Positions 8,214 through 17,493 of a stretch of 53,095 bases of DNA are shown here, piece after piece. The stretch covers positions 1 through 53,095 of the forward strand of contig CAAGAO010000017.1 in NCBI GenBank assembly GCA_900767835.1, read 5' to 3'. The notes below the pieces were generated by a model that saw only the letters and a list, made by a program, of their open reading frames with translations, did not search any database and was not told the origin of the DNA. Both the position numbers and the translations under genes were made by a program. The DNA comes from Clostridia bacterium. GTDB taxonomy: Bacteria > Bacillota > Clostridia > Christensenellales > UBA1242. Positions within the stretch are counted from its first letter, which is position 1. Each line of letters opens with the position of its first letter.

Positions 8214-8540
8214 TAAATAATATTCTCCTTTATTTTAATAATTAATATTTATTTGGTATTTTTCACCAAAAAAGTAAGCAAAATAATTTGCTTTTATTTA
8301 GTGAAATTTGTCAAAATTCACACTTATTAAAGTTTTTATTAATAAATTTTAGTATATTTAATACTTTTTATTTAATTTTTTAATATTTTAACTATAATTA
8401 AGTTAAAACTTTACTATTAATTTACTTTTAAAACTTTTAATCAAGTACAATTTTTAAAACTGCACTTGCTGAAAAATTTTAATTTACTAATTTTACAAAA
8501 TACCATTATTCCTTCATAATGTCAATACCATAAAATTTAC
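8214..8540. other. AT-rich intergenic region upstream of RNase J
   Basis: About 330 bases of mostly A/T with no supported gene. It must hold the rnj promoter (a minus-strand TTGACA is present at 8314-8309, without a convincing -10) and the 3' end of nothing obvious. A short AGCAAAATAATTTGCT hairpin lies near 8278-8293. Confidence 0.5.
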
Positions 8541-9476
8541 TTAAATAATGTTTTTCATTTTTGCCATTTTATCTAAACATTCTAATTTCCTTGGTTTTAT
8601 TATTTTGTCAGGGCTTAAATAATAATCCATACCTTGACTTTCAAAGAACAACACTTGACCAAAAATTGCGTTAACCAACGCTAAAATTGGGATTTCAACA
8701 ATCAAGGCATAAACTCCAAATAAATACAACAAGCAAACTGCACCAACGATAACTACAATAAAACTAGAAAGAACTGAAAAGAAATTTCTTTTCAATGCTT
8801 TAATTCCTTTGCCTAATGCACGACTTGCACAAGTGTTAAACACTACCACACTTGGAGCAAAACCATTAAAGAATGAATTGTTTAATGCTATCATACTTAC
8901 GACAAACACAAACAAAATTATTGGTGTAAATATTACCATAATATCACTTAAAGTTCCTAGGCATAATATTCCATACATGCCACCAACAAAAGCAAACCAA
9001 AATGGAATTTCCATTAAAGTTCTAACAATACTATACCCCATAGATTTATTTAGCATATTAATAAAATTAATAGTAAATGAACTTTTATTTAAACTTGACA
9101 TATAACTATAAGCACATTCGCTTGCAGGCACATCGCTTAATTTAAAAAAGAAAGGAACGACAATCAATAAAAGAATTATAAGATATATAAGCACAAATAC
9201 ATTGTTGCTAGCTAAACTTGCAACTCCAGAGAAGAACGAATTAATAATATCTAGTAATTGACCTGTAAGTTCTGGAATGTTTAAAAATGTTGCATTAGTA
9301 AAAAGCCTTTTTATTAACGCATTAAAACCTGAATTGTAAAAAGTGATTTTTAATATGTTCCAAACAGGTAAAGTAAATAGAATGCTTAAACCAAAAGCGA
9401 TAATTTTATATAGAAAGATTTTCCAAAATAGGGCAAAATTAGTAATTGCCAACTTAAATGAATTATTTAATTTCAT
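8541..9476 (-). CDS. Polytopic membrane protein, function unknown
   Basis: A 311-residue protein with about six predicted membrane helices, including clear ones near residues 20-45, 95-112, 160-200 and 235-270. No motif lets me assign a family; the general plan (long hydrophobic stretches, cysteines in CASRALGKGIKALKRNF before the fifth helix) resembles DUF-type envelope proteins of Firmicutes. The start is supported by AAAGG six to seven bases upstream. It follows rpoZ on the same strand, but a terminator at 9561-9597 lies between them, so it is probably transcribed on its own. Confidence 0.6.
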   Translation of the reverse strand: MKLNNSFKLAITNFALFWKIFLYKIIAFGLSILFTLPVWNILKITFYNSGFNALIKRLFTNATFLNIPELTGQLLDIINSFFSGVASLASNNVFVLIYLIILLLIVVPFFFKLSDVPASECAYSYMSSLNKSSFTINFINMLNKSMGYSIVRTLMEIPFWFAFVGGMYGILCLGTLSDIMVIFTPIILFVFVVSMIALNNSFFNGFAPSVVVFNTCASRALGKGIKALKRNFFSVLSSFIVVIVGAVCLLYLFGVYALIVEIPILALVNAIFGQVLFFESQGMDYYLSPDKIIKPRKLECLDKMAKMKNII

Positions 9477-9555
9477 AAATACCTTTTTAGTATTTTAATA
9501 TATTTATTTAAAAATTACAACAAAAAATATATTAAAATTTTGTCATATTTAAAAT

Positions 9556-9597
9556 TAAAAATACCTCAAAGCAAAAAATAAACTTGTTTTGAGGTAT
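9556..9597 (-). terminator. Terminator of rpoZ
   Basis: ATACCTCAAA (9561-9570) pairs with TTTGAGGTAT (9588-9597); read on the minus strand the stem is followed by TTTTTA. Confidence 0.8.
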
Positions 9598-9630
9598 AAA
9601 AACAATAATTTGATAATTAATCTTGATTAA

Positions 9631-9837
9631 TTAGTCAACCTGATTACTAGGAATTACTTTGCCTTCATAAATTTCTTCTGCTGCGGCAGCGATAACTTTT
9701 TTATTCTCATAGTTAGGGTCATCTTCAATATGGCGTTTTTCTAATTCTTTTGCTCTTTTTGCCATAAGAATAGATAATTCATATTTATTGTTATTTGTTT
9801 TTTGAGCCAATTCATCAATTGGTGGTTTGTTCATCAT
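9631..9837 (-). CDS. rpoZ: RNA polymerase omega subunit
   Basis: A 68-residue omega subunit that binds the C-terminal part of beta-prime and helps RNA polymerase assembly. The signature is PPIDELAQKTNNNKYELSI followed by AKRAKELEK, with a short acidic tail. Two adjacent ATG codons are possible; GAGG upstream serves either. In many Firmicutes rpoZ follows gmk and precedes coaBC/priA; here it sits alone between ligA and an unknown membrane protein. Confidence 0.9.
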   Translation of the reverse strand: MMNKPPIDELAQKTNNNKYELSILMAKRAKELEKRHIEDDPNYENKKVIAAAAEEIYEGKVIPSNQVD

Positions 9838-9909
9838 AAAATAATTACCTCATATATTAAATTGTACTAAATGAGTATACCACATCATTTTAAAAATGTA
9901 CATAGATTT

Positions 9910-11865
9910 TTAAGATTTTTTAATCATTTCGTTAAATTCTTGTTCAGATATTATTGTAACTCCCAAAGATTTTGCTTTGTCTAACTTGCTACCAGCACTT
10001 TCCCCTGCCAAAACATAGGCGGTGTTTTTAGATACACTAGATGATACATTTCCGCCATTTTTTTCAATGATTGCGGTTGCTTCTGCTCGCGAATAGGTTG
10101 GCAAAGTTCCTGTAAGCACAAAAGTTTTGCCATCAAATATTCCGCCTAAAACTTTTTCGGCTTCACTCACCTTAACACCGACTGCTAGCAAATCATCTAT
10201 CATTTTGTTGTTAAAATCATCTCTAAAAAAGTCAACAATAGAGTTTGCAACAATGTCACCTATATCACGAATAGATGATAGTTCATCTTCTTTGGCTTGT
10301 CTTAAACTTGCAAGAGAGCCAAAATATTTTGCCAAATCTTTGGCAGTTTTTGTGCCGACATTTGGTATGCCCAAAGCATAAATAAAGTTATTTAATGCCA
10401 CATTTTTTGATTTTTCAAGCGATTTTAGTATATTTTCTGCTTTTTTTTCTTTAAATTTATCTAATTTTAATAATTGTTCTTGCGTAAGAGCATATAGTTC
10501 GCTTGGTTCATAAATACCTAAACTTTCGTGTAATTGTAAACAAGTTTGATCTCTTAACCCTTCTATATTCATAGCATCACGACTCGCAAAATGTGTCAAT
10601 CTATCAACAACTTGCTCACTGCAACCCTTACGGTTTGGACAAAATAGTAAAGCGCCAATCTCAACCAAGGTTGTTCCACAACAAGGACAAGTTGTTGGTT
10701 TTTCTATTTTTTTGCTATTTGGCAAAAGTTCGGCAAGACCTAAAATTTCCGGTATTACTTCATTGCTTCTTCTAACAAAAACTCTTGAATTTATTTGCAC
10801 TTGTTTACGTTCTATATCTCCAAAGTTGTTTAAAGTTGCTCTTTTTACGGTTGCTCCTGCAAGTTCTACGGGTTCAATTTCGGCTATTGGTGTCACTTTG
10901 CCCGTTCTTCCAACTTGCCATACGACATCTCTTAATATGCTTGTAACTTCTTGTGCTTCAAATTTGTATGCCATTGCCCATTTAGGAAATTTATTTGTAT
11001 AGCCAAATTCATCTCGCAAATTTACTTCGTTTAGTTTTACAACCATTCCATCAATCAAAAAACCTAGTTCGGTTTTGATTTTGTCTATTCTATCAATCTC
11101 TTTACATATCTCATCTGCAGAGTTACACACAATAGAATATGGCTCGCCTAAAAAGTTGTTATCTTTTATAAATTGATTCATTTCAACTTGTGTTTTAAAT
11201 GTTTTACCTTCCGCATAAAGCACGTTGTAGCAGAAAAAATCTAGGTTGCGTTTTGCGGTTTCTTTTGGGTCTAAATTTCTGATTGCACCACTGACAGCAT
11301 TTCGTGCGTTTTTTAACGGCTCATTGCTTGTTTTATTATACTTTTCTAAATTCGCATTGGTTATCATTCCTTCGCCAGACACAATAAGTTCACCGGTAAA
11401 ATTTATTTTTAATGGCACACTTTTTATTGTTCTAACTTGCTCGGTTACATCTTCACCGACAATACCATTTCCTCTAGTTGTTGCATTTTGATAAAAACCA
11501 TCTTTGTAACTAATTACAATTGTTAAGCCATCATATTTATATCCCAAAGTGAAAGTTGCATTTGGCTCAACTGCTTTGATATCATTTACGAAATTTGTAA
11601 GGTCGCCAAAACTACGGCATTTATCTAGACTATACATTCTAAATTTGTGTGTTCGTTTAACAAAGCCATCTAGCACTTGACCTCCAACTCTTTTTGTTGG
11701 TGAATCTTCAAGCACAACTCCAGATTCTTTTTCAAGTAGCAACAATTCATCATACATTTTATCAAAGTCGGCATCTGATATTGTTGGTTTATCTAAAACA
11801 TAATAATTATAACAATGCTTGTTTAACTCCTCAACAAGCCATTTCATTCTACCCATATTTTCCAT
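9910..11865 (-). CDS. ligA: NAD-dependent DNA ligase
   Basis: A 651-residue ligase that seals nicks in replication and repair. The adenylation lysine is K110 in KYDG; DSPTKRVGG precedes it at about residues 55-62. The OB fold is followed by a four-cysteine zinc finger (CPCCG...CPNRKGC), the helix-hairpin-helix domain, and a C-terminal BRCT domain beginning around GGIFDGKTFVLTG. There is no ribosome binding site before the ATG. Instead TGTTATAAT ends six bases upstream, suggesting a leaderless transcript. It is divergent from the LysR gene at 12079. Confidence 0.96.
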   Translation of the reverse strand: MENMGRMKWLVEELNKHCYNYYVLDKPTISDADFDKMYDELLLLEKESGVVLEDSPTKRVGGQVLDGFVKRTHKFRMYSLDKCRSFGDLTNFVNDIKAVEPNATFTLGYKYDGLTIVISYKDGFYQNATTRGNGIVGEDVTEQVRTIKSVPLKINFTGELIVSGEGMITNANLEKYNKTSNEPLKNARNAVSGAIRNLDPKETAKRNLDFFCYNVLYAEGKTFKTQVEMNQFIKDNNFLGEPYSIVCNSADEICKEIDRIDKIKTELGFLIDGMVVKLNEVNLRDEFGYTNKFPKWAMAYKFEAQEVTSILRDVVWQVGRTGKVTPIAEIEPVELAGATVKRATLNNFGDIERKQVQINSRVFVRRSNEVIPEILGLAELLPNSKKIEKPTTCPCCGTTLVEIGALLFCPNRKGCSEQVVDRLTHFASRDAMNIEGLRDQTCLQLHESLGIYEPSELYALTQEQLLKLDKFKEKKAENILKSLEKSKNVALNNFIYALGIPNVGTKTAKDLAKYFGSLASLRQAKEDELSSIRDIGDIVANSIVDFFRDDFNNKMIDDLLAVGVKVSEAEKVLGGIFDGKTFVLTGTLPTYSRAEATAIIEKNGGNVSSSVSKNTAYVLAGESAGSKLDKAKSLGVTIISEQEFNEMIKKS

Positions 11866-11871
11866 AAATAT

Positions 11872-11880
11872 ATTATAACA
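11872..11880 (-). promoter_or_regulatory. Extended -10 box of ligA, predicted leaderless start
   Basis: On the minus strand TG-T-TATAAT ends exactly six bases before the ligA ATG, so transcription would begin at or next to the A of the start codon. No good -35 and no Shine-Dalgarno site are visible. The same arrangement occurs at pcrA (17494-17502). Confidence 0.5.
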
Positions 11881-12078
11881 CTTTTGACTAAAAATAGCAT
11901 TAAAAAAATGATATTTGTTATTACTTTTTAATAGTTTTTAATGATTTTTCATTGATGAATAAAAATTAACATCATTTAAGTTTAAAAAATTTCTTTTAAT
12001 ATATTTGTAATTATTTTACATATTTTATATACTATTTATAAGAATATGCACAGATATTCAATTAATAAGGAAAAAATT

Positions 12079-12972
12079 ATGATATATAGTGATTTAGACT
12101 ATAATTTAATAAAAACATTTATTGAAGTATATGAATGTAAAAGCATATTACTTGCCAGCAAAAAACTATTTAACTCTCAACCGGCTGTAACTGCGAGCAT
12201 AAAAAGATTGGAAAGATATTTAGGCGGGACTTTATTTATTAGAACAAGCAAAGGGGTTGTTCCTACAACAGAAGGGGTAAATTTTTACAACACTTGCATA
12301 AGCACAACAAACCTTCTTGATAAAGGTATAGATGAGTTTAAAACCTTTAACAACTTAAACGAAGGGTATTTGAATATTGGTTCTAGTTCTACCATTGTCC
12401 GCAAACTATTGCTTCCTTTTTTATCGGCATTTAATAAAAAATATCCAAAAGTTGTAATAAAAATCACCGATGCCGATAGTGATAGATTACAAAAATTATT
12501 AAAAAATGGCGAGTTAGATTTGATTATTTTAAGCGAAACACAAATATCTGACAGTTTTAGTGTTATTCCTTTTACCAAAACCAGCGATTGCATAATTGCC
12601 CATCCAAACTTTAAAAAAGACTATTTAAGCACTTGCGAGTTACAAGATTATCCTTTTATTTTGCAAAAAAGACCATCACCAAACAGAGATTATTTTGACA
12701 ATCTGTGCAAAACAAATAATATAGAGATTGTGCCCAAATTTGAAATAGGAAGTTTTGGACTTATTACAGACTTTGTTGCTTATGATATGGGTATTGCTTT
12801 TACCATTAAAGATTTTGTACTAGATGACATTAAATTAGGTAGGGTAAAAGAAATAAAATCAGACTTAAATATTACACAAAGAAATGTATCTTTGGTTACT
12901 AACAAAGATAGTTATTATAGTTCTATAAAATCAAAATTTATAGATGAAATTAAAAAATATTGGAATTATTAA
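12079..12972 (+). CDS. LysR-family transcriptional regulator
   Basis: A 297-residue LysR-type regulator with an N-terminal winged helix-turn-helix (residues 1-60: DYNLIKTFIEVYECKS, then SQPAVTASIKRLE, then GGTLFIRTSKGVVPTTEG) and a C-terminal periplasmic-binding-like effector domain. Start 12079 is preferred over the in-frame 12046 because AAGG lies eight bases before it and the helix-turn-helix begins at the usual distance. LysR proteins usually control a neighbouring or divergent gene, but the divergent gene is ligA, an unlikely target, so its regulon is not evident. The coding region ends directly before a strong terminator. Confidence 0.9.
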   Translation: MIYSDLDYNLIKTFIEVYECKSILLASKKLFNSQPAVTASIKRLERYLGGTLFIRTSKGVVPTTEGVNFYNTCISTTNLLDKGIDEFKTFNNLNEGYLNIGSSSTIVRKLLLPFLSAFNKKYPKVVIKITDADSDRLQKLLKNGELDLIILSETQISDSFSVIPFTKTSDCIIAHPNFKKDYLSTCELQDYPFILQKRPSPNRDYFDNLCKTNNIEIVPKFEIGSFGLITDFVAYDMGIAFTIKDFVLDDIKLGRVKEIKSDLNITQRNVSLVTNKDSYYSSIKSKFIDEIKKYWNY

Positions 12973-12974
12973 CA

Positions 12975-13023
12975 AAAAAATCTTATTTTTTAAGCATTTT
13001 TTTGCTTATAAATAAGATTTTTT
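12975..13023. terminator. Terminator after the LysR gene
   Basis: AAAAAATCTTATTT (12975-12988) pairs with AAATAAGATTTTTT (13010-13023), with an inner AAGCA/TGCTT stem. It also faces the convergent gene at 13062 and could serve both. Confidence 0.85.
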
Positions 13024-13061
13024 GAACATTATATCTATAATTAGATTTTTTAAAGATTATT

Positions 13062-14261
13062 TTACTTTTCTAAAACATCTATGTTTTTTGCTAGATTATA
13101 GTTTTTAAAACGAGAGTCACCACTAACCTCTTGAATTACGCAAATACTCTTAGGAAAGTCTATTCGTTGATTTTCACTATTTAATTCTATCTCTAAAACT
13201 GCCTTATCATTAACACCTTTGTACACATCAATTTCAAAGTATTGGTTTTTGTAGAAAAATCTATAACGTGTTTTTCTTACCGGTTTGCGAGTAGTGTCGG
13301 CAGACATCAACAAATCTAAATATTCATCTTTTGATATTTTGCTTTCTACCTCAATTCTTTTTATAGCATTTACAACTTTTTTTGTTGTTTTTGTATATAC
13401 ATAGTCTCCGCAAGTCCCACTTTGTCTAACTCTTATTTCATCTGAATTATTGCTAAGTAAATATGTTTGTATTATTTCAGATTTATTTGCATTATACATT
13501 GACATAAGTTTTATAACATCCGGCATTTTAATCAAAAATTTTCTTTCTATTTCATATGGTCTTGGTTCGCCTAAAACCAAAGAAATCTCCGCAATTAACC
13601 TTTTTAATTTATCTTCAAAACCGGTAGAGTTATCAATAACTCTTAAATGTGGATGACCTGTCCACGCATAAATTATTCTTTTATCACACTCTATTGCCTG
13701 CTCAATACTTTCAGATCTTGCATCATTATTTGCTTTCGTGTAAAAATCTTTTGCCCCATTAGCAGCAGTAACCAAATGAAACACAGCATCGTAATTATTT
13801 TTGATTGTATTTTCTTTTAAATGATTAACTTCTAAAAGTTTATTCATCTCTTGTTGTGTTATATATGCTTTTGCATCTAAAACACCCCTGTCACACACCA
13901 ATAAAATTTTTTTAGCACCTTTAATCTTTTTAGCACCCTTTAAAAAGATATTTTCTTTTGCAATTTGTAATTTTAAGACTGCATTTTGAAAATCTAGCAC
14001 TTCGCTATTGCTTGGAGTAATTCCACCTAAAATTAATTCAGTTGCTGTTTCCGGAACAATGACAACTTGGTATCCCATTTTAGAAAAGTATTCTTGTATT
14101 TTACTTAGTGCGGTAGTCTTGCCTGCACATGGACCACCGGTTAGTGCAATTTTGTACACTTGCTTTTCTTTGTCATCATCACTAATTTTATCTTCTTGCA
14201 AACCACTACTAACTTTGTTTAAATAATCTTCTGCCCTTTTTAACTCATCTTCTACAAACAT
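13062..14261 (-). CDS. P-loop ATPase (AAA_28) fused to a CYTH domain, TTD14-like
   Basis: A 399-residue two-domain protein. Residues about 35-230 form an AAA_28/NadR-like P-loop domain (Walker A GPCAGKTT at 43-50, IVPETATELILGG, CDRGVLDAKAY as Walker-B-like element). Residues about 237-398 form a CYTH triphosphate-tunnel domain with the diagnostic EIERK (237-241), IRVRQSG, and ELEVE-like strands (ALEIELNS, KAVLEIEL). CYTH domains bind triphosphorylated or polyphosphate ligands with Mg. The same order of domains is known from TTD14 of Drosophila. The substrate here is unknown. An AAAGGAG site precedes the ATG. It appears monocistronic. Confidence 0.85.
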   Translation of the reverse strand: MFVEDELKRAEDYLNKVSSGLQEDKISDDDKEKQVYKIALTGGPCAGKTTALSKIQEYFSKMGYQVVIVPETATELILGGITPSNSEVLDFQNAVLKLQIAKENIFLKGAKKIKGAKKILLVCDRGVLDAKAYITQQEMNKLLEVNHLKENTIKNNYDAVFHLVTAANGAKDFYTKANNDARSESIEQAIECDKRIIYAWTGHPHLRVIDNSTGFEDKLKRLIAEISLVLGEPRPYEIERKFLIKMPDVIKLMSMYNANKSEIIQTYLLSNNSDEIRVRQSGTCGDYVYTKTTKKVVNAIKRIEVESKISKDEYLDLLMSADTTRKPVRKTRYRFFYKNQYFEIDVYKGVNDKAVLEIELNSENQRIDFPKSICVIQEVSGDSRFKNYNLAKNIDVLEK

Positions 14262-14361
14262 ATTAATCTCCTTTACGGAGTATATTATAGCAAAAGATTA
14301 TATATAAGTATAATATATATATTTTATATGTTATATAAATTTAAATGATATAACAAAACTA

Positions 14362-14437
14362 TAAAAACACACAAATTTACATACGACTTACCTAAAAATA
14401 ACTTATTATAATAGGTATAAATGTATAATTTGTGTGT
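14362..14437 (-). terminator. Long hairpin terminator after the GNAT gene
   Basis: ACACACAAATT (14367-14377) pairs with AATTTGTGTGT (14427-14437), extended by ACAT/ATGT; a TTACCTA/TAGGTA hairpin lies inside. Read on the minus strand it is followed by TTTTTAT. The long interior makes it less typical than others here. Confidence 0.5.
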
Positions 14438-14452
14438 ACTTGTTTGTAAAAT

Positions 14453-14923
14453 TTAATTTTCTTTTCTAAAAATGGTACGCTCTAACTTATAACCCAAACT
14501 CTTATAAAAATTCATTGTTGGTTTATTGTTGTTTATGCACATTACTTCAATGACATAATCATTACCAAAATTTTGTTTTGCCCATAAGTCTACTGAGTTC
14601 ATCAGTTTTTTACCAATGCCCAAGCCACGATAAGAATCATCTACATATAATGCTTCAACAAAAACGACATTCTTTTTATCAATGCTTCCCTTTTTATGTT
14701 TCAAAAATGCAAAAACATAGCCAACTGCTTTTTCATTATATTCGGCAATAGTCAAATAAATATTTTCCTTTTTTGCCGAATTTGCGTAGCAGTTGTTGAT
14801 AGTTACATTTGGCATAATTATGTTATCAATGTTAGATTCATAATTGATAAGTTTTTCTAAAAATTTGTCACAAATTTTAAAATCTTCTTCATTTTTTGCC
14901 ATTTTTAAAGTAATTTCCGACAT
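14453..14923 (-). CDS. GNAT-family N-acetyltransferase
   Basis: A 156-residue acetyltransferase of the GNAT superfamily, transferring acetyl from acetyl-CoA to an unknown amine. The acetyl-CoA pyrophosphate loop is YRGLGIGKKLM (near residue 100), after strand EALYVDDS; the C-terminal NNNKPTMNFYKSLGYK is the typical GNAT motif B region. The start is supported by AAGGAG nine bases upstream. It is flanked by the terminator hairpin and by repeat copy 1, with no obvious operon partner. Confidence 0.88.
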   Translation of the reverse strand: MSEITLKMAKNEEDFKICDKFLEKLINYESNIDNIIMPNVTINNCYANSAKKENIYLTIAEYNEKAVGYVFAFLKHKKGSIDKKNVVFVEALYVDDSYRGLGIGKKLMNSVDLWAKQNFGNDYVIEVMCINNNKPTMNFYKSLGYKLERTIFRKEN

Positions 14924-14968
14924 TTTTGTTCTCCTTACAAATATTTTTTAAACGCAATATAATATTTA

Positions 14969-15205
14969 TTTATATTATCGGAAGTTTTGTCTGAATGCAC
15001 CGAAGGTATATTCAAGCAAAACTGGTGTTTATATATAAGGAACGAGAGAAAGTGTTTTTATGCTTGCATAAATAAACACTTGAAATCGTGACGCATATAT
15101 ATTTTTTTATATTCAAACTGTGATGCCGTTATTTATAACGGATTTGCGTTAGCAAATTGATTTGTGAATGTAATGAACAAAGCAACATCACATAGTTTAT
15201 ATTAT
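14969..15205 (+). repeat. Cloverleaf repeat element, copy 1
   Basis: The element is bounded by TTTATATTAT on both sides. It starts with a 54-base header (14971-15024) that folds as a hairpin (AGTTTTG/CAAAACT, TGAAT/ATTCA, ACC-gaa-GGT). An outer stem AAACTGTGAT (15115-15124) with ATCACATAGTTT (15187-15198) encloses three arms: CCGTTAT/ATAACGG (15126-15141), ATTTGC/GCAAAT (15142-15157) and TTTGT/ACAAA (15161-15181). Relative to the other copies, 80 extra bases (15025-15110) carry another hairpin, AGTGTTT...AAACACT. The right end overlaps the pcrA stop codon. Nature unknown: non-autonomous mobile element or structured RNA. Confidence 0.75.
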
Positions 15206-17487
15206 TTTATTATTTTTAGCGGTGCAATTTCTAGCATTAATGTCTTTTTGCCCAATGCTCCAAAATCAATATCTGCGGTTTTGCTATCGGCTGATATTGA
15301 AAGAATTGTTCCCACACCGAATTTTGGATGTCCTACAACTTGTGATACCTTATATTTAGATGTATCCGTTTTATTAGATGAGTCACCTAAATTAACATAA
15401 GAAGCGGTTTTAGGTTTTGGTATAAATGTTGAAGTAAAACTACTGCTTTTGGTGTTGTAGCCACTGCTTGTTGAAATTTGTGTTCTTGAAAAATTGCCTT
15501 TTGATGCACTTTGTGAATACGAATTATCATAACTTTTTTGTGGATATATGCCTGTGTCATCATCAAAACTAAATAATTTTTTAGGTTTTGGTCTACTTAA
15601 ACCTGCTTCGGCAATAAAACGACTTTCTCTTTCGTAATTTCTTCTGCCGTATAAATATCTAGTTGAACAAGATGAAACATACAATCTTTCCCCAGCACGC
15701 GTGTAAGCAACATAGGCGAGTCTTCTTTCTTCTTGCAATTCTTTTGGATTTTCTAAACTGCGTGATAGTGGAAACACACCTTCTTCCATTCCAACAACAA
15801 ACACAACCTTAAACTCCAGCCCTTTTACTGCATGGACTGTTGCGACTGTAACATTGTCATCTTCGCCCATTGTATCCATATCGCTTTGCAAAGTAACACT
15901 TTCTAAATAATCAGCAAGTGTGCAATCTGGATTATTTTCGACATACATTTTAACCGAGTTTTCAAACTGGTCAATATTCATTAATTTATCGGTACTATCT
16001 TCACTATCTTTAGGGAAAGCATCTCTAATTTTGAAGTCATCTATTACCTTAATAACAAAATCATCTAGTGCAAGATTTTCATATTCTGCTTTTAATTTAT
16101 TGTATGTATCAGCAAATGCGGTGAGTTTTGGCATTAATTTTTTCGCTTCTGGATAAATTGGCATATTTAGAATAACATCAAGCATAGATGTTTTATAAAC
16201 ATTCGCAATTTCTCCAATTAGATTTATTCCGCCATCACCTATGCCACGTTTAGGAAAATTGATTATGCGAAGCAACGAAACTTCATCTTTAGGATTAATA
16301 AATAATCTTAAATAAGAAAGAATATTTTTGATTTCCAAACGTTCAAAGAATTTAAAACCACCATATATTTTATGTGGAATGTTATATGCAAGCAATTTTT
16401 CTTCGAAAGGCAATGTTAGTGCATTTAGCCTTACTAAAATTGCAATGTCGCTATATTTATAATCATATTTAGACACAAGCGAATATATTGTGCTAGCGAC
16501 ATTATTTGCTTCTTCTTGCTCATCATAGTAATTTTTATAACTAACCTGCTCGCTTGTTTCTTTGTTTGTCCATAATTTTTTGTCAAAACGCTCATCATTT
16601 AAAGCAATTAAAGTGTTCGCTTTCTCCAAAATATCTTTTGTGCAACGATAATTTTGTTGCAATTTAAAGATATGAGTGTTCGGGAAATCTTTTGAAATAT
16701 TAAAAATATTTGTAAAATCTGCACCACGCCACGAATATATTGACTGATCCTCATCGCCAACAACAAACAAGTTTTTATGTACTGAGCATAACATTTTGGT
16801 TAAATCGTATTGTATTTTGTTTGTATCCTGAAACTCATCAACCAAAACATATGCGAATCTTCTTGAATAAAATTCTAAAACATCGGGTCTTGCAACAAAT
16901 AATTGATATGTTTTTGTGAGCAAGTCATCAAAATCTAATGCATTACATTCTTTTAACCTTCTATCGTATTCATTATATACTCTAACGACCTCATCAATTT
17001 CTCTTAAATATTCATTTTCTTTTTTGTATGCTAATATATCCATATTCTTATTTTTACAATTACTGATATGGAATATAAATTTTTTAGCATCATCTTCTAT
17101 ACCAAAGTCTTTTAAAATGGCTTTAACCACTTTTTCACTGTCTGTATCGCTATATATGGTAAAATTGCGATCATAACCTTGATTTAATTTTTCAATGTCC
17201 GCTCTTAAAATTCTTACACACATACTATGAAAGGTTGATATCCAGACTCTGTTGCCACCTTCAACTAAAGACTCAACTCTTGTTTTCATTTCGTTTGCTG
17301 CTTTATTTGTAAATGTTATTGCCAAAATATTATATGGGTCAACTTTTAACTCTTCAATTAGATATGCTATTCTATGAGTCAAAAGCCTAGTTTTACCTGT
17401 ACCCGCTCCTGCCGATACTAAATTTGCTCCATCAATGCTAAGTAGTGCCTGCCTTTGTTCTTCGTTAAGTGAATCTAAAATTTTCAT
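15202..17487 (-). CDS. pcrA: ATP-dependent DNA helicase PcrA/UvrD
   Basis: A 761-residue superfamily 1A helicase for repair and replication-fork maintenance. Visible motifs are Q motif LNEEQRQAL, Walker A AGAGTGKT (residues 26-33), motif II region FVVGDEDQSIYSWRG, motif IV QNYRCTKDIL, motif V VATVHAVKGLEF and motif VI RRLAYVAYTRA. The C-terminal Tudor-like segment (VSQVVGHPKFGVGTI) typical of PcrA is intact. The ATG at 17487 is chosen over an in-frame TTG at 17505; it has no ribosome binding site, but TGCTACAAT ends six bases upstream (see 17494-17502). Confidence 0.96.
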   Translation of the reverse strand: MKILDSLNEEQRQALLSIDGANLVSAGAGTGKTRLLTHRIAYLIEELKVDPYNILAITFTNKAANEMKTRVESLVEGGNRVWISTFHSMCVRILRADIEKLNQGYDRNFTIYSDTDSEKVVKAILKDFGIEDDAKKFIFHISNCKNKNMDILAYKKENEYLREIDEVVRVYNEYDRRLKECNALDFDDLLTKTYQLFVARPDVLEFYSRRFAYVLVDEFQDTNKIQYDLTKMLCSVHKNLFVVGDEDQSIYSWRGADFTNIFNISKDFPNTHIFKLQQNYRCTKDILEKANTLIALNDERFDKKLWTNKETSEQVSYKNYYDEQEEANNVASTIYSLVSKYDYKYSDIAILVRLNALTLPFEEKLLAYNIPHKIYGGFKFFERLEIKNILSYLRLFINPKDEVSLLRIINFPKRGIGDGGINLIGEIANVYKTSMLDVILNMPIYPEAKKLMPKLTAFADTYNKLKAEYENLALDDFVIKVIDDFKIRDAFPKDSEDSTDKLMNIDQFENSVKMYVENNPDCTLADYLESVTLQSDMDTMGEDDNVTVATVHAVKGLEFKVVFVVGMEEGVFPLSRSLENPKELQEERRLAYVAYTRAGERLYVSSCSTRYLYGRRNYERESRFIAEAGLSRPKPKKLFSFDDDTGIYPQKSYDNSYSQSASKGNFSRTQISTSSGYNTKSSSFTSTFIPKPKTASYVNLGDSSNKTDTSKYKVSQVVGHPKFGVGTILSISADSKTADIDFGALGKKTLMLEIAPLKIIK

Positions 17488-17493
17488 AGAGTC

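Noticed and set aside
14969..15205. tRNA gene in the cloverleaf repeats
   Set aside because: The fold has three arms but no T-loop TTCRA sequence, no proper anticodon arm or acceptor geometry. No tRNA or rRNA gene was recognised anywhere in the window.
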